A stretch of DNA of 53,064 bases, from NCBI GenBank assembly GCA_964505295.1, contig CAZDHR010000002.1, positions 1-53,064 of the forward strand. Direction: 5' to 3'. The first letter of the stretch is position 1. Each line of letters opens with the position of its first letter. Of the stretch, positions 40,411-48,454 are shown piece after piece. The notes under the pieces are model-generated. The model was not told where the DNA came from and ran no database searches. It saw only the letters and a list, made by a program, of their open reading frames with translations. The translations under genes and the position numbers were made by a program. This stretch comes from DATKZH01 sp964505295 (GTDB lineage: Bacteria > Planctomycetota > Planctomycetia > Pirellulales > Thermoguttaceae).

Positions 40411-40417
40411 GGATCAG

Positions 40418-40425
40418 CCTCCTTA
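40418..40425 (-). promoter_or_regulatory. Shine-Dalgarno of the giant gene
   Basis: TAAGGAGG on the minus strand, an exact anti-16S match, 7 nt from ATG 40410. It fixes the start of the 11,513-residue protein and is among the strongest ribosome binding sites in the window. Confidence 0.85.
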
Positions 40426-40576
40426 GAGCTGCGCTAGGCAATTCGGCCCAGTTCACCTGCCTGTTCGACCCGTCCTTGGTAGATTGGAAAACCAAATCCT
40501 TCAAACAAATTGTCGGAAGATCTTGCAAGAAAAGCGCAAAACGATCCGCCCGACAAAACGATCAGGAGTCGATTCG

Positions 40577-40605
40577 ATTAAAACCCGAATGGGGCCGAAA
40601 ATCAA
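40577..40605 (-). promoter_or_regulatory. Candidate sigma70-type promoter for the giant gene
   Basis: TTGATT (40600-40605), 17 bases, then TTTAAT (40577-40582) on the minus strand, within an AT-rich patch that stands out from the GC-rich surroundings. It would give a leader of about 160 nt. A 9-bp direct repeat AAAACGATC occurs just downstream around 40539-40564 and could be a binding site. Planctomycete promoters are poorly defined, so this is tentative. Confidence 0.35.
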
Positions 40606-41692
40606 CCCCCAATTTACCTAATTCGCACATTTACCTTCGCTTCCCCAAGGTGACACTCCGGTCTGCAACACGGGTAGTTTCCCCTAAGGACAAACCCAAA
40701 CAGAATGCGCATGAGCGAAGCCCAACACTAAGGGAGGGCAACCGTACTCAATCTGGTCGTCGTGCGCACAAGAGGTAATGGAAAGGGAGGCCACCTTGTC
40801 GAAGCTCTCTCGCGTCATCACCACCCAGTTGGCAATCCCCAAGCTTGCGTTCACGCATCAGACTTACAGCACCTCTCCAAAACACACTCTTCCTGACGGC
40901 CAGCAATCCCCCCGTGGGCCAGGGTGTCGCCCGCATCGTGCGAGTCATAACCGGCAAAAGGCGCAGAGCCGGCCTCCAGACACGCCTGCACTCCTTGTGC
41001 CATTCCCGGCCAAACCCCAGCCGATAGCTGAACACCTCAGATCATCCGACGTAAGTCACTTTAGTCGAAGTCTTTACATCGCTCCATTTGGAGCGGATCG
41101 CACCCTTTCTTCGGGGCGAAGCTACGTCGGCCGCCCTGTAGCGTTTTGCTACGAATGGGGCGTTTTCGCGCGGCAACCGCCCCCACCAACGGGTGTCATG
41201 GCTGCGGTCCGGCTTGCCGACGGGGGCCCCGCGACGTGGCCCCAAATCGGCCAACCCAATGCCGTGCGCCCGTCTCATCCTGCGTCCATCGCGTTCAGCC
41301 TTGGCCACGGCACGTCCCGTACACGTAGGGGAGGTCAAGATACTGCGCTTGTGTGGATAAGAGACGGCGGGATGAGCCCAACTCGCCGCTCTCTGGCGGC
41401 CACGGCGACACCTACGAAAGCGGCGACCTTCCGGCATCCGTCAACAGACACGTGGGCCTACGAGGTGAGGACACACGTACTGTTGCGAGTTTGCGGCCGA
41501 TCTGCGATGTGGAAATCGGCCACCGCACGATGACCGTCTGCCACCTGGGCAACATCGCCTACCAGCTCCGCCGGCTGCTTGGAAGTTCCCCCCGCCCGGA
41601 AGTCATCGGGCGCGGTTCGCGGCGCCGGCCTCACGCCTCGACCGCGGGGTTTCGCCACGAAGGCCCGGCGGCACGGGTCGTCGTCTTCGTGC

Positions 41693-43978
41693 TCACAGCA
41701 TGTCGAGCGGGTCGACGTCGACGATCCACTGAATCTCTTCCGGCCGTTTCAGCTCGGCGGTCGCTTCGCGCACACACGTGCGGAGCTGCTCGCCGTCGGC
41801 GGCCTGGAGCTGGATCTGGAAGCGGTACTTACCCCGCAGCTTGCTGAACGGGCACGGCGCGGGGCCGAGCACCCGGGCTCGCGTTTGGTGACGATCGATC
41901 GCGGCCGTGAGCAGCTCGGCCACGTGAGCCGCGAACTGGGCAGTCGCCTTCTCGGCCGGACCGCGGATGACCAAGCGGATCATTCGCGAGAACGGCGGGT
42001 ACGAGTACGTCTTGCGCATGGGCGCCTCGGCCTGGGCGAAGGCGATGTAGTCGTGCCGGGCCGCCGCCTGAATAGCCGGATGGTCGGGATTGAACGTTTG
42101 CACGAGCACGCGGCCCCCTTTCTCGCCGCGCCCGGTCCGCCCGGCCACTTGCGTGACGAGCTGGAACGTCCGCTCGGCGGCGCGGAAGTCGGGCAGGTGC
42201 AAGGCGGTGTCGGCGTTGATCACGCCGACCAGCGTCACGTTGGGGAAGTCGAGCCCCTTGGCGATCATCTGGGTGCCGAGGAGGATCTGCACCTCGCCGG
42301 AGCGGAAGGCGGCCAGCGCCCGCTCGTGGGCCCCGCGCCCCTGCATCGTGTCGGTGTCCATGCGCAGGCAGCGGACGTCCGGGAATCGGCGTCTCACCTC
42401 GGCCTCCAATCGCTGGGTGCCCAGGCCGCCGTAGCGGATCCCGGCGAAGTGGCACTTGGGGCATTCCGTCGGGGCCGGCACCTGGTAGTCGCAATAGTGA
42501 CACAGGGCGATCTCCTCGGTGCGATGGTGCGTCAGCGCGATCTCGCACTGCGGACATTCGACGACCTCGCCGCACGCCGGGCACTGAATGTGCGTCGAGA
42601 ACCCCCGCCGGTTCAACAGCAGGATCACCTGTCCGCCTTCGGCCAGGGCCGCGCGCACGGCCACGTGGAGCTGCCGGCTGATGGCCCCACGGAAGCCTCG
42701 CGTGGCCGCGTCGCCGCGGAGGTCGAGCGTTCCCACGGCCGGCAACGGGCGGCCCAGCACGCGCCGCGGCATGCGCACCAGCTTGTACTCGCCCGATTGG
42801 GCCCGGTGCCAGCTCTCCAGCGACGGCGTGGCCGAGCCGAGCACCAGCGGGATGCCCTCCATTCGGGCGCGGGCCAGGGCCACGTCGCGGGCGTGATACC
42901 GCGGGGCGATCTCCTGCTTGAACGACGTCTCGTGCTCCTCGTCCAAGATGATCAGGCCCAGGTCGGTTGCCGGAGCGAACACGGCGCTTCGGGCCCCGAC
43001 GACCACCTGTACCTGGCCGTCGGCGATCCGCTGCCACTGGCGGTGGCGGTCCGCGTCGCTCAGATGGCTGTGCAACACGGCCACCTGGGGGAAGCGCGAG
43101 CGGAACCGCTCCACGGTCTGCGGCGTCAGGCTGATCTCCGGCACCAGCACGATCGCCTGGCGACCGAACGCGACCACCTCCCGAATCGCCTGGATGTAGA
43201 CCTCCGTCTTGCCGCTGCCGGTCACGCCGTGGACGAGGATCGTCTGGTGGCGCCGGGCGCCCAGCGCGTCGACGATCGCCAAGAGCGCCACCTTCTGCTC
43301 GCGATTGAGCGTCAAGTAGGCCTCCCGCTCCACGGTCGGCTCCGCGGGGCCGGCCGCTTGGACACGCTCGGAGCGGGCCACGATCAGGCCCTTCCGTCGC
43401 AGCGCATGGATCGGCGCCACGGTGCACTTGGCCGCGCGGGCCAGCTCGGTCGGCATGAGAGGACCGTCGGCCGCGGCCAGGGCCTTGACCACCTGGGCCT
43501 GCTTCTTGGGCAACTCCAGTTGGTGGACTCGGCCGGCGACCTCCGGCGCGAGGCTCAGCACGGTGACCTTTCGCGTGCCGGCCTGGGCGCGCACGCCCGC
43601 CGGAACGACCGCTTCGAGCACTTGCCCCCATTCGCACAGGTAGTGGTCGGCGATCCACTCGGTCAGCCGGAGCATCGGGCCGGTCAGCAGACTGCGACGA
43701 TCGACCACGCTCCGCAACGGCTTGAGCGGACGGCCGCCCGTCGGCTTCGTGGCCACTTGCACGCAGTAGCCGGTGACGATGCGATTCCCTCGTCCCAACG
43801 GTACCTTAATCCGGCGGCCCGGCTCCACCTCGTCGACCAGCGCGTCGGGCACCAGGTAGTCGAACCGGCCGCTCGGCCCGCCCACGAACACCAGCGTGGC
43901 GACCCGCTGCTCGGCCTGATCGGCCATTTCCCAGGGCTCGGGCTCCTTGTCGAACAGGCTCTGTTGTTGGTCGGGCAT
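41693..43978 (-). CDS. priA: Primosomal protein N' (replication restart helicase PriA)
   Basis: PriA, the 3'-5' DNA helicase that recognises stalled forks and reloads the replisome in the cytoplasm. It is 761 residues long, in the usual range. The N-terminal DNA-binding part reads RFDYLVPDALVDEVEPGRRI. The helicase core has Walker A GVTGSGKT (K257), DEEH (346-349) and GSATPSLES. A zinc region with eight cysteines in CxxC pairs spans 466-509 (CPAC, CPQC, CHYC, CPKC). Motifs TQMIAKGLDFPNV and QVAGRTGRGEKGG follow. I start it at ATG 43978 (MPDQQQSLFDKEPEPWEMAD). The frame stays open far upstream, but that part is antisense to the next gene. No clear Shine-Dalgarno precedes the ATG; instead a C-rich heptad array on this strand lies about 10 nt upstream. 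ATG 43930 is an alternative start closer to the conserved core. Confidence 0.93.
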   Translation of the reverse strand: MPDQQQSLFDKEPEPWEMADQAEQRVATLVFVGGPSGRFDYLVPDALVDEVEPGRRIKVPLGRGNRIVTGYCVQVATKPTGGRPLKPLRSVVDRRSLLTGPMLRLTEWIADHYLCEWGQVLEAVVPAGVRAQAGTRKVTVLSLAPEVAGRVHQLELPKKQAQVVKALAAADGPLMPTELARAAKCTVAPIHALRRKGLIVARSERVQAAGPAEPTVEREAYLTLNREQKVALLAIVDALGARRHQTILVHGVTGSGKTEVYIQAIREVVAFGRQAIVLVPEISLTPQTVERFRSRFPQVAVLHSHLSDADRHRQWQRIADGQVQVVVGARSAVFAPATDLGLIILDEEHETSFKQEIAPRYHARDVALARARMEGIPLVLGSATPSLESWHRAQSGEYKLVRMPRRVLGRPLPAVGTLDLRGDAATRGFRGAISRQLHVAVRAALAEGGQVILLLNRRGFSTHIQCPACGEVVECPQCEIALTHHRTEEIALCHYCDYQVPAPTECPKCHFAGIRYGGLGTQRLEAEVRRRFPDVRCLRMDTDTMQGRGAHERALAAFRSGEVQILLGTQMIAKGLDFPNVTLVGVINADTALHLPDFRAAERTFQLVTQVAGRTGRGEKGGRVLVQTFNPDHPAIQAAARHDYIAFAQAEAPMRKTYSYPPFSRMIRLVIRGPAEKATAQFAAHVAELLTAAIDRHQTRARVLGPAPCPFSKLRGKYRFQIQLQAADGEQLRTCVREATAELKRPEEIQWIVDVDPLDML

Positions 43979-43988
43979 GGGGAAAGTA

Positions 43989-44030
43989 GGGAGTTGGGAG
44001 TTGGGAGTTGGGAGTCGGGAGTGGGGAGCT
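43989..44030 (+). repeat. Heptanucleotide GGGAGTT array (six units)
   Basis: Three perfect GGGAGTT units (43989-44009) are followed by GGGAGTC, GGGAGTG and GGGAGCT. The spacing of GGG runs is exactly 7 bases, so the plus strand fits a G-quadruplex pattern (GGG, four-base loops, more than four tracts). It lies in the priA/GH123-like divergent promoter region, 11 bases upstream of the priA ATG. It resembles short tandemly repeated repetitive sequences known from some bacteria. Confidence 0.9.
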
Positions 44031-44251
44031 TGGGTAATTGGCGGACGTCCGTTGTGCGCGTCGCGAGCACGGCAAGCGCAATATAGGGCCAGACGGGCGG
44101 ACAATGCAACGCTCGCGGCGCCGAAGGGCATGTGGACGGGCCACTGCCGGCCGCGTATCCTGGAACCCACCGTACGGGACGCCGGCTGCCGTCGTCTATA
44201 CGGCACCGTGTCCTTCTTGAGAACCCTGCTTCCGACGGGAGGGACGAATCC

Positions 44252-46780
44252 ATGGGAACTCTGCTCGTAAGCCTTCTGCCGGCGATCGTCGCACTCGGGC
44301 CGCAGAGTCCGGTCGTGTACCAGGAGGGATTCGAGTCGGGCGAGCCCTCTTGGGCCATCTGGGCGAAGAGCGTCGCGGACCCCTGCGAGGTCAATTTCCT
44401 CGGCCCCACCGACGAGAAGGCGTTTGCCGGCAAGCGATCGCTGAAACTCGACCTCACCTTTCACGACGGCTCCTACTGCTACTTCGGCACGCCCGTCAAG
44501 CTGCCGGCGGCGGGCGATCTGAAGCTCCGCGGGTATCTGTGCGTCGAGCAGATTCCCGACAAGGTGCGCGTGGGGCTCGGCTGGAACGTGAACCTGCCGC
44601 CGTCGGGTCACAGCGGGTGCTCCGCGATCGAGACGCTCTCGAAACCGACCGACGGCTGGCAGCCGTTCGAGGTCGATCTGGCCGCGATCGGCGACCGGAC
44701 GGCCGAAGGGGTCCTGGGCACGCCCGACGTGCTCCGCTACCTCGACCGCATCGCCGTGATGTTCACCGGCCGATTTCCGCCCGGCGGACGGGCCGTCGTC
44801 TACCTCGACGAGCTGACGATCACCGGACACGTGCCGGCGGATTACGAGGGCTCGATGCGGGCACGGGTCGAAAAGGCCGTGGCGGAACAGCGCGACCGGA
44901 TTGCCGGTTGGGCCACGCGCGCCCGGGAGGCGCAAGCCGCCCTGGAGAAGCTGCGATCTGATGCCGACGGCCTGCCCGAGCCGATCCGCCGACACGCGAC
45001 GCAGGTCGCCGCGGGGGCGAAAACGGCCATCGACTCGGTCCTCGCCGAGAGCGAGCAGCGCCTCGCGGGGGCTCGCTGGCTGCGGCCGGCCGAGCAGCGC
45101 GAGTGGACCGGGCACGTTGCGGCCGTCCGGTCGGCGGTCGAGACGCTCCGCGGCCTGTCGGAGTACGCTCGCGAGCATGACGCGCCGTACGTGATCTACA
45201 CCCGACCGGCCATCCACGACCATCCCTTGCTTCCCGACGTGGTGCCGGTTCCCGCCCAGGTGGGAGATACGATCTCGCTTTGGGCCACGCCCGGCGAATA
45301 CGAGCCGGCCACGTTTGCCATCTTCGCCTGCCGCGACCTCGACGACGTGCGGCTGGCGGCCACCGACCTGGAAGGCGACGCCGGCAAAATCCCCGGCGCG
45401 GCCGTCGACCTGCACGTGGTCAAGGTCTGGTATCAGGCGGGCATGGGATCGATCGGGGCCGGGGCCCACAAGCCGCAACTCGTGCCCGAGCTGCTCGTCA
45501 AAGACGACGCCCTGATCCGCGTCGACACCGAAGCCAAGCGGAACCTGATGCGGCACACGGGCGACGACGGGCGCGAGACCTACGTGTGCATCTCCGATCT
45601 CGATCCGGAGAAAATGCCCAACGTGGCCCCGCGCGACGCCGAGACCCTGCAGCCCTTCGACGTGCCGGCCGACTCGCTCAAGCAGATCTGGGTCACGGTG
45701 CAGGTGCCCGACCCGACCCCGCCCGGAACGTACCAGGGGGCCGTTCGGATTCAACCGCGCGGCGAGCCGGAAGCCCGGGTCTCGGTCCGGCTTCGCGTGC
45801 TGCCGTTTCGGCTACGGCCGACGATGCTCGTCCAGTCGATCTACTACCGCGGTCGTTTGGCGCCGAACCGGCATGCGCACGCGGTCAACAGCGAGTACAG
45901 GACCCCGGCGCAGCTCGAGGCCGAGATGCGCGACATGGCCGCCCACGGACTGAACTCCCCGACCACGTATCAGCCGTTCGACGCCGAGCTGCCGACCGTG
46001 CTGGCGATCCGCAACCGTGCCGGGTTCCGCTCCGGTCCGCTGTTCACGCTCGGCCAGAGCACCGGCTCCTCGTCGGATCCGGGCCGGCTCGCTTCGCTTC
46101 AGGCCGCCGTGCGCAAGTGGCTGGAGCTGGCCGGGCGGCACGGCCACTCGAGCGTCTACTTCTACGGCGAAGACGAAGCTCGGGGCGAGCGGCTCGCCGC
46201 GCAGCGCCCCGCGTGGCAAGCGGTCCGGGAGGCCGGCGGCAAGACGTTCGTGGCCGGCTATCACGGTTCGTTCGAGTCGGTGGGCGACTTGCAGGACGTG
46301 CTGGTGTTCGCCGGCCCGCCCGACGCCGAAGAAGCCGCCAAGTATCACGGCCTCGGCCACCAAGTCTTCAGCTACGCCAATCCGCAATGCGGTTGCGAAC
46401 AGCCCGAGCGATATCGCCGCAATTTCGGCCTGCTGTTGTGGAAAAACGACTTCGACGGCGCGATGGACTACGCCTACCAACACTCGTTCGGACACATCTG
46501 GAACGACTTCGACCATCGCACGTACCGGGATCACGTGATGGCCTATCCGACGGTGGACGGCGTGGTCGACACGCTTCAGTGGGAGGGCTACCGCGAGGGC
46601 GTCGACGACACCCGCTACCTGGCAACGCTCCTCGACCAGTTGCGCACGGCCCCACCCGAACGGGCGTCGGTCGCCAACGCGGCCCGGAAGTGGCTCGACG
46701 AGCTGGACGTCGACGGCGACCTCGACGCCATCCGGCGGCGAATGATCGACTGGATCCTCGAGCTCCAAACCGGAAACTGA
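44252..46780 (+). CDS. Exported GH123/DUF4091-like glycoside hydrolase-type protein
   Basis: An 842-residue exported protein. Start ATG 44252 follows GGGAGG by about 7 nt and opens a signal-peptide-like stretch MGTLLVSLLPAIVALGP; the frame is open 40 codons further upstream, but that part has no such features. Residues ~22-200 form a carbohydrate-binding-like beta-sandwich (EGFESGEPSW). Residues ~205-300 are helical, alanine/arginine/glutamate-rich and perhaps coiled coil. The rest matches the GH123/DUF4091 layout: a beta domain (WATPGEYEPATFAIFA), RVLPFRLRPTM, then a barrel with FYGEDE (D641, E642), which could be the Asp-Glu catalytic pair of GH123, and the C-terminal WEGYREGVDDTRYL signature of DUF4091. 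A role in degrading amino-sugar polysaccharides outside the cytoplasm is inferred from the family. Divergent from priA. Confidence 0.8.
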   Translation: MGTLLVSLLPAIVALGPQSPVVYQEGFESGEPSWAIWAKSVADPCEVNFLGPTDEKAFAGKRSLKLDLTFHDGSYCYFGTPVKLPAAGDLKLRGYLCVEQIPDKVRVGLGWNVNLPPSGHSGCSAIETLSKPTDGWQPFEVDLAAIGDRTAEGVLGTPDVLRYLDRIAVMFTGRFPPGGRAVVYLDELTITGHVPADYEGSMRARVEKAVAEQRDRIAGWATRAREAQAALEKLRSDADGLPEPIRRHATQVAAGAKTAIDSVLAESEQRLAGARWLRPAEQREWTGHVAAVRSAVETLRGLSEYAREHDAPYVIYTRPAIHDHPLLPDVVPVPAQVGDTISLWATPGEYEPATFAIFACRDLDDVRLAATDLEGDAGKIPGAAVDLHVVKVWYQAGMGSIGAGAHKPQLVPELLVKDDALIRVDTEAKRNLMRHTGDDGRETYVCISDLDPEKMPNVAPRDAETLQPFDVPADSLKQIWVTVQVPDPTPPGTYQGAVRIQPRGEPEARVSVRLRVLPFRLRPTMLVQSIYYRGRLAPNRHAHAVNSEYRTPAQLEAEMRDMAAHGLNSPTTYQPFDAELPTVLAIRNRAGFRSGPLFTLGQSTGSSSDPGRLASLQAAVRKWLELAGRHGHSSVYFYGEDEARGERLAAQRPAWQAVREAGGKTFVAGYHGSFESVGDLQDVLVFAGPPDAEEAAKYHGLGHQVFSYANPQCGCEQPERYRRNFGLLLWKNDFDGAMDYAYQHSFGHIWNDFDHRTYRDHVMAYPTVDGVVDTLQWEGYREGVDDTRYLATLLDQLRTAPPERASVANAARKWLDELDVDGDLDAIRRRMIDWILELQTGN

Positions 46781-46784
46781 CCGG

Positions 46785-46828
46785 CCCGCGCGCTGTGCGC
46801 GGGTCTCCCGACCCCGCACACGGCGGGG
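46785..46828 (+). terminator. Two stem-loops just after the GH123-like gene
   Basis: CCCGCGC/GCGCGGG (46785-46803, 7-bp stem, 5-nt loop) starts 5 bases after the stop codon. CCCCGC/GCGGGG (46812-46828, 6-bp stem, 5-nt loop) follows closely. No T-tract is present, so these may be 3'-end stabilisers or weak terminators for the plus-strand transcript. Confidence 0.45.
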
Positions 46829-46882
46829 ACCGAAGGTTTCCTGCGAAAGGGAATCCCCTCCTCCACGCCGGCGCCCACGCGC

Positions 46883-46928
46883 AAAAAAGGGCCGGGAGCG
46901 CCAAAAAGGGGAGAAAGGCGCTCCCGGC
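46883..46928 (-). terminator. Intrinsic terminator of the small exported-protein gene
   Basis: On the minus strand a perfect 12-bp GC-rich stem (arms 46917-46928 and 46891-46902, 14-nt loop) is followed by CCTTTTTT (the T run is 46883-46888). This is the clearest intrinsic terminator in the window and lies about 55 bases after the stop of the gene at 46982-47284. A second perfect 9-bp stem-loop (46931-46952, loop of 4) precedes it. Confidence 0.8.
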
Positions 46929-46981
46929 AGGTTCCCCGGCAAACCGGGGAACGGGCCAGTTCGTGCACCGTGGGGCGGAGG

Positions 46982-47284
46982 CTAGAGCACGGGCACACTC
47001 GCGGGAGGAAGCAGTTCGGTCGTGGGCGAATCGAAATCGAGTGCGTACGCGAAATCCGTGGTCGATGGGGACCACAAAAGCGGCGACCCGCCGTCTTGGG
47101 GCTCGACGCGCTCGGCGCTCGTTACCACGTCGCTCGTCATCGCCACGTCGTCGGTAAGCTGGAGGTCGCACGCCGCGGCGGCCATCCCGACGCCAAGCAC
47201 GCAGACGATGCCCAGGGCAACGAGTGCCGCGAAAAAGACGCCGGCGCCGAAAAGCGTCAAGCCGAGGCTTGCGAGAATCTTCAT
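46982..47284 (-). CDS. Small exported or membrane protein, unknown function
   Basis: A 100-residue protein I do not recognise. AAGGAG lies 8 nt before ATG 47284, a good ribosome binding site. Residues 1-37 form a long hydrophobic helix (LFGAGVFFAALVALGIVCVL), which is either a signal peptide or a single membrane anchor. The remaining ~60 residues are acidic and serine/threonine-rich with no known motif, and probably lie outside the membrane. The gene stands alone on its strand, with its own intrinsic terminator, and diverges from nadD. The strong start and terminator support a real gene. Confidence 0.7.
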   Translation of the reverse strand: MKILASLGLTLFGAGVFFAALVALGIVCVLGVGMAAAACDLQLTDDVAMTSDVVTSAERVEPQDGGSPLLWSPSTTDFAYALDFDSPTTELLPPASVPVL

Positions 47285-47487
47285 GGGTCTTGCTCCTTGA
47301 ACCTACCCCGTTTCCGACCTTCTATACCCGGCCGCCAGCTCCATCCTGCGCCGATTGAGGACTTTTTTCCGGTGACGCCGGAGTATCTGCCGTAAGTGCT
47401 TGCTTCCAAATGGCTTAGCGGCTACAGTAGCGACAATCGCGGCGTGCGACCTTGACAAACCTAGCCTGGCAAGCCGGAACACGGACG

Positions 47488-48093
47488 ATGCGTTTGGGAC
47501 TGTTTGGCGGGAGCTTCGACCCGGTTCACTACGGACACCTGCTGTTGGCCGAGTGCTGTCGCGAGCAGTGCCGGTTGGACGAGGTGTGGTTTGTCCCGGC
47601 GGCAGTCCCCCCACACAAGCAGGGTCGCCGGTTGAGCCCGGCCAAGGCGCGGGTCGAGATGCTCGAACTGGCCATTGCCGGCCACGAGCCGTTCTCGGTG
47701 AATCGGTATGAGGTCGATCGCGGCGGGGTGAGCTACACGGTCGACACGCTCCGGCATGTGCGCGCGGAACACCCCGAGGGCGAGCCGTTCCTGCTGATGG
47801 GGGCCGACATGCTCCACGACCTGCCGCACTGGCGCGAGGCCGACCAGATCTGCCGGCTGGCGATCCCGGCCGTCGTTAGCCGGCCCGGGCCCGGGCGGCC
47901 CAATTTCGAATGCCTGGCCGGGCTTACCCCCCCCGAACGGATCGCGATGGCCCGGCAGCATGAGGTCGACATGCCGCAGATCGAGCTAAGCGGCAAGGAG
48001 ATCCGGCGCCGCGTCGCCGACGGCCTGAGCATCCGCTATCAGACCCCCCGGGCGGTAGAGAAGTACATCGAGACCCATCAACTCTATCGTTGA
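47488..48093 (+). CDS. nadD: Nicotinate-nucleotide adenylyltransferase
   Basis: NadD transfers AMP from ATP to nicotinate mononucleotide, making deamido-NAD in cytoplasmic NAD synthesis. The 201-residue length is normal. The nucleotidyltransferase signature GGSFDPVHYGH (7-17, HxGH at 14-17) opens the protein, followed by EVWFVPAAVPPHKQ, MGADMLHDLPHW and the C-terminal LSGKEIRRRVADG with SIRYQTPRAVEKYI, the ISSTxIR-type ATP-binding motif. Start ATG 47488 puts the family core at residue 2; an in-frame TTG at 47452 would add 12 residues with no family support. The Shine-Dalgarno is weak. It is the only plus-strand gene in this small cluster and converges with the small gene at 48136. Confidence 0.95.
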   Translation: MRLGLFGGSFDPVHYGHLLLAECCREQCRLDEVWFVPAAVPPHKQGRRLSPAKARVEMLELAIAGHEPFSVNRYEVDRGGVSYTVDTLRHVRAEHPEGEPFLLMGADMLHDLPHWREADQICRLAIPAVVSRPGPGRPNFECLAGLTPPERIAMARQHEVDMPQIELSGKEIRRRVADGLSIRYQTPRAVEKYIETHQLYR

Positions 48094-48135
48094 GGCCTCA
48101 GGCCGCCCGGGTCCACTGCCCGTCGCCGCGCCAGC

Positions 48136-48396
48136 TCACGCGCTCTTGCGTACGCCGAGCAGCTCGCGCAACGGATACGGCATCGGCGCCGAGACGACGG
48201 CCGGCTCCCGTCGCAAGACGTCGAGCAGAAGCTCCAGTTGGTCCAACGGCCCGACGGCCAGGTCGAGGAAGACCAGCTTCTGGCCGCGGATCTCGCAGTC
48301 GCCCCCCCCGCTGCCGTCGAGCCATTCCTGCCGTACCCGATACCCTACTTGCTCAGCCAGCGCAATCGCTGCCTCCAAGAGCTCTACTGTGTGCAT
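48136..48396 (-). CDS. Small conserved-looking cytoplasmic protein, unknown function
   Basis: An 86-residue protein with no name I can give. GGAG lies about 10 nt before ATG 48396, and a perfect TATAAT is about 53 nt upstream. The sequence reads as a compact alpha/beta fold: helix LLEAAIALAEQVGYRV, strand RQEWLDG, a glycine turn SGGGDCEIRG, strand QKLVFLDLAVG, and a helix PLDQLELLLDVLRREPAV. It resembles small planctomycete proteins encoded near housekeeping genes, but I do not know a function. Convergent with nadD, 42 bases apart. Confidence 0.7.
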   Translation of the reverse strand: MHTVELLEAAIALAEQVGYRVRQEWLDGSGGGDCEIRGQKLVFLDLAVGPLDQLELLLDVLRREPAVVSAPMPYPLRELLGVRKSA

Positions 48397-48448
48397 CCCA
48401 GCTTCTCCAGATCGCCAGCCGCCGTGCCGAACGAGACGAAGTCCGGCG

Positions 48449-48454
48449 GATTAT
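48449..48454 (-). promoter_or_regulatory. Candidate -10 box of the small gene at 48136-48396
   Basis: TATAAT on the minus strand, a perfect -10 hexamer in otherwise GC-rich DNA, giving a leader of roughly 45 nt before ATG 48396. No good -35 match is found at 16-18 bases, so the call rests on the -10 box and spacing to the gene. Confidence 0.4.

Larger units (their letters stand above)
40411..41692. other. 1.3-kb non-coding stretch upstream of the giant gene
   Basis: The stretch runs from the giant gene start to the priA stop. The first ~300 bases are AT-rich and hold the probable promoter and leader. The rest has open frames of low-complexity, domain-free composition on both strands, none with a good ribosome binding site. 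A 5-bp stem-loop GCTCC/GGAGC with loop ATTT is at 41081-41094. I see no tRNA or known RNA element. Confidence 0.55.

Noticed and set aside
40778..41533. A 251-codon plus-strand frame upstream of the giant gene
   Set aside because: Low-complexity serine/proline/arginine composition, no ribosome binding site, no domain.
41579..44086. An 835-codon plus-strand frame opposite priA
   Set aside because: Its composition follows from the third-base GC bias of priA read backwards; no domain or ribosome binding site.
44132..44251. A 40-codon upstream extension of the GH123-like protein
   Set aside because: ATG 44252 has a good Shine-Dalgarno and opens a signal peptide, which the longer start would bury.
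43979..45754. A 592-codon N-terminal extension of PriA in the same open frame
   Set aside because: It lies antisense to the GH123-like gene, has arginine/valine/aspartate-rich composition with no domain, and PriA is complete from 43978.
47361..47380. T-run followed by a CCGG stem near 47361-47380 as a terminator
   Set aside because: The T-run lies before the stem on the plus strand and becomes an A-run on the minus strand, so neither direction fits.
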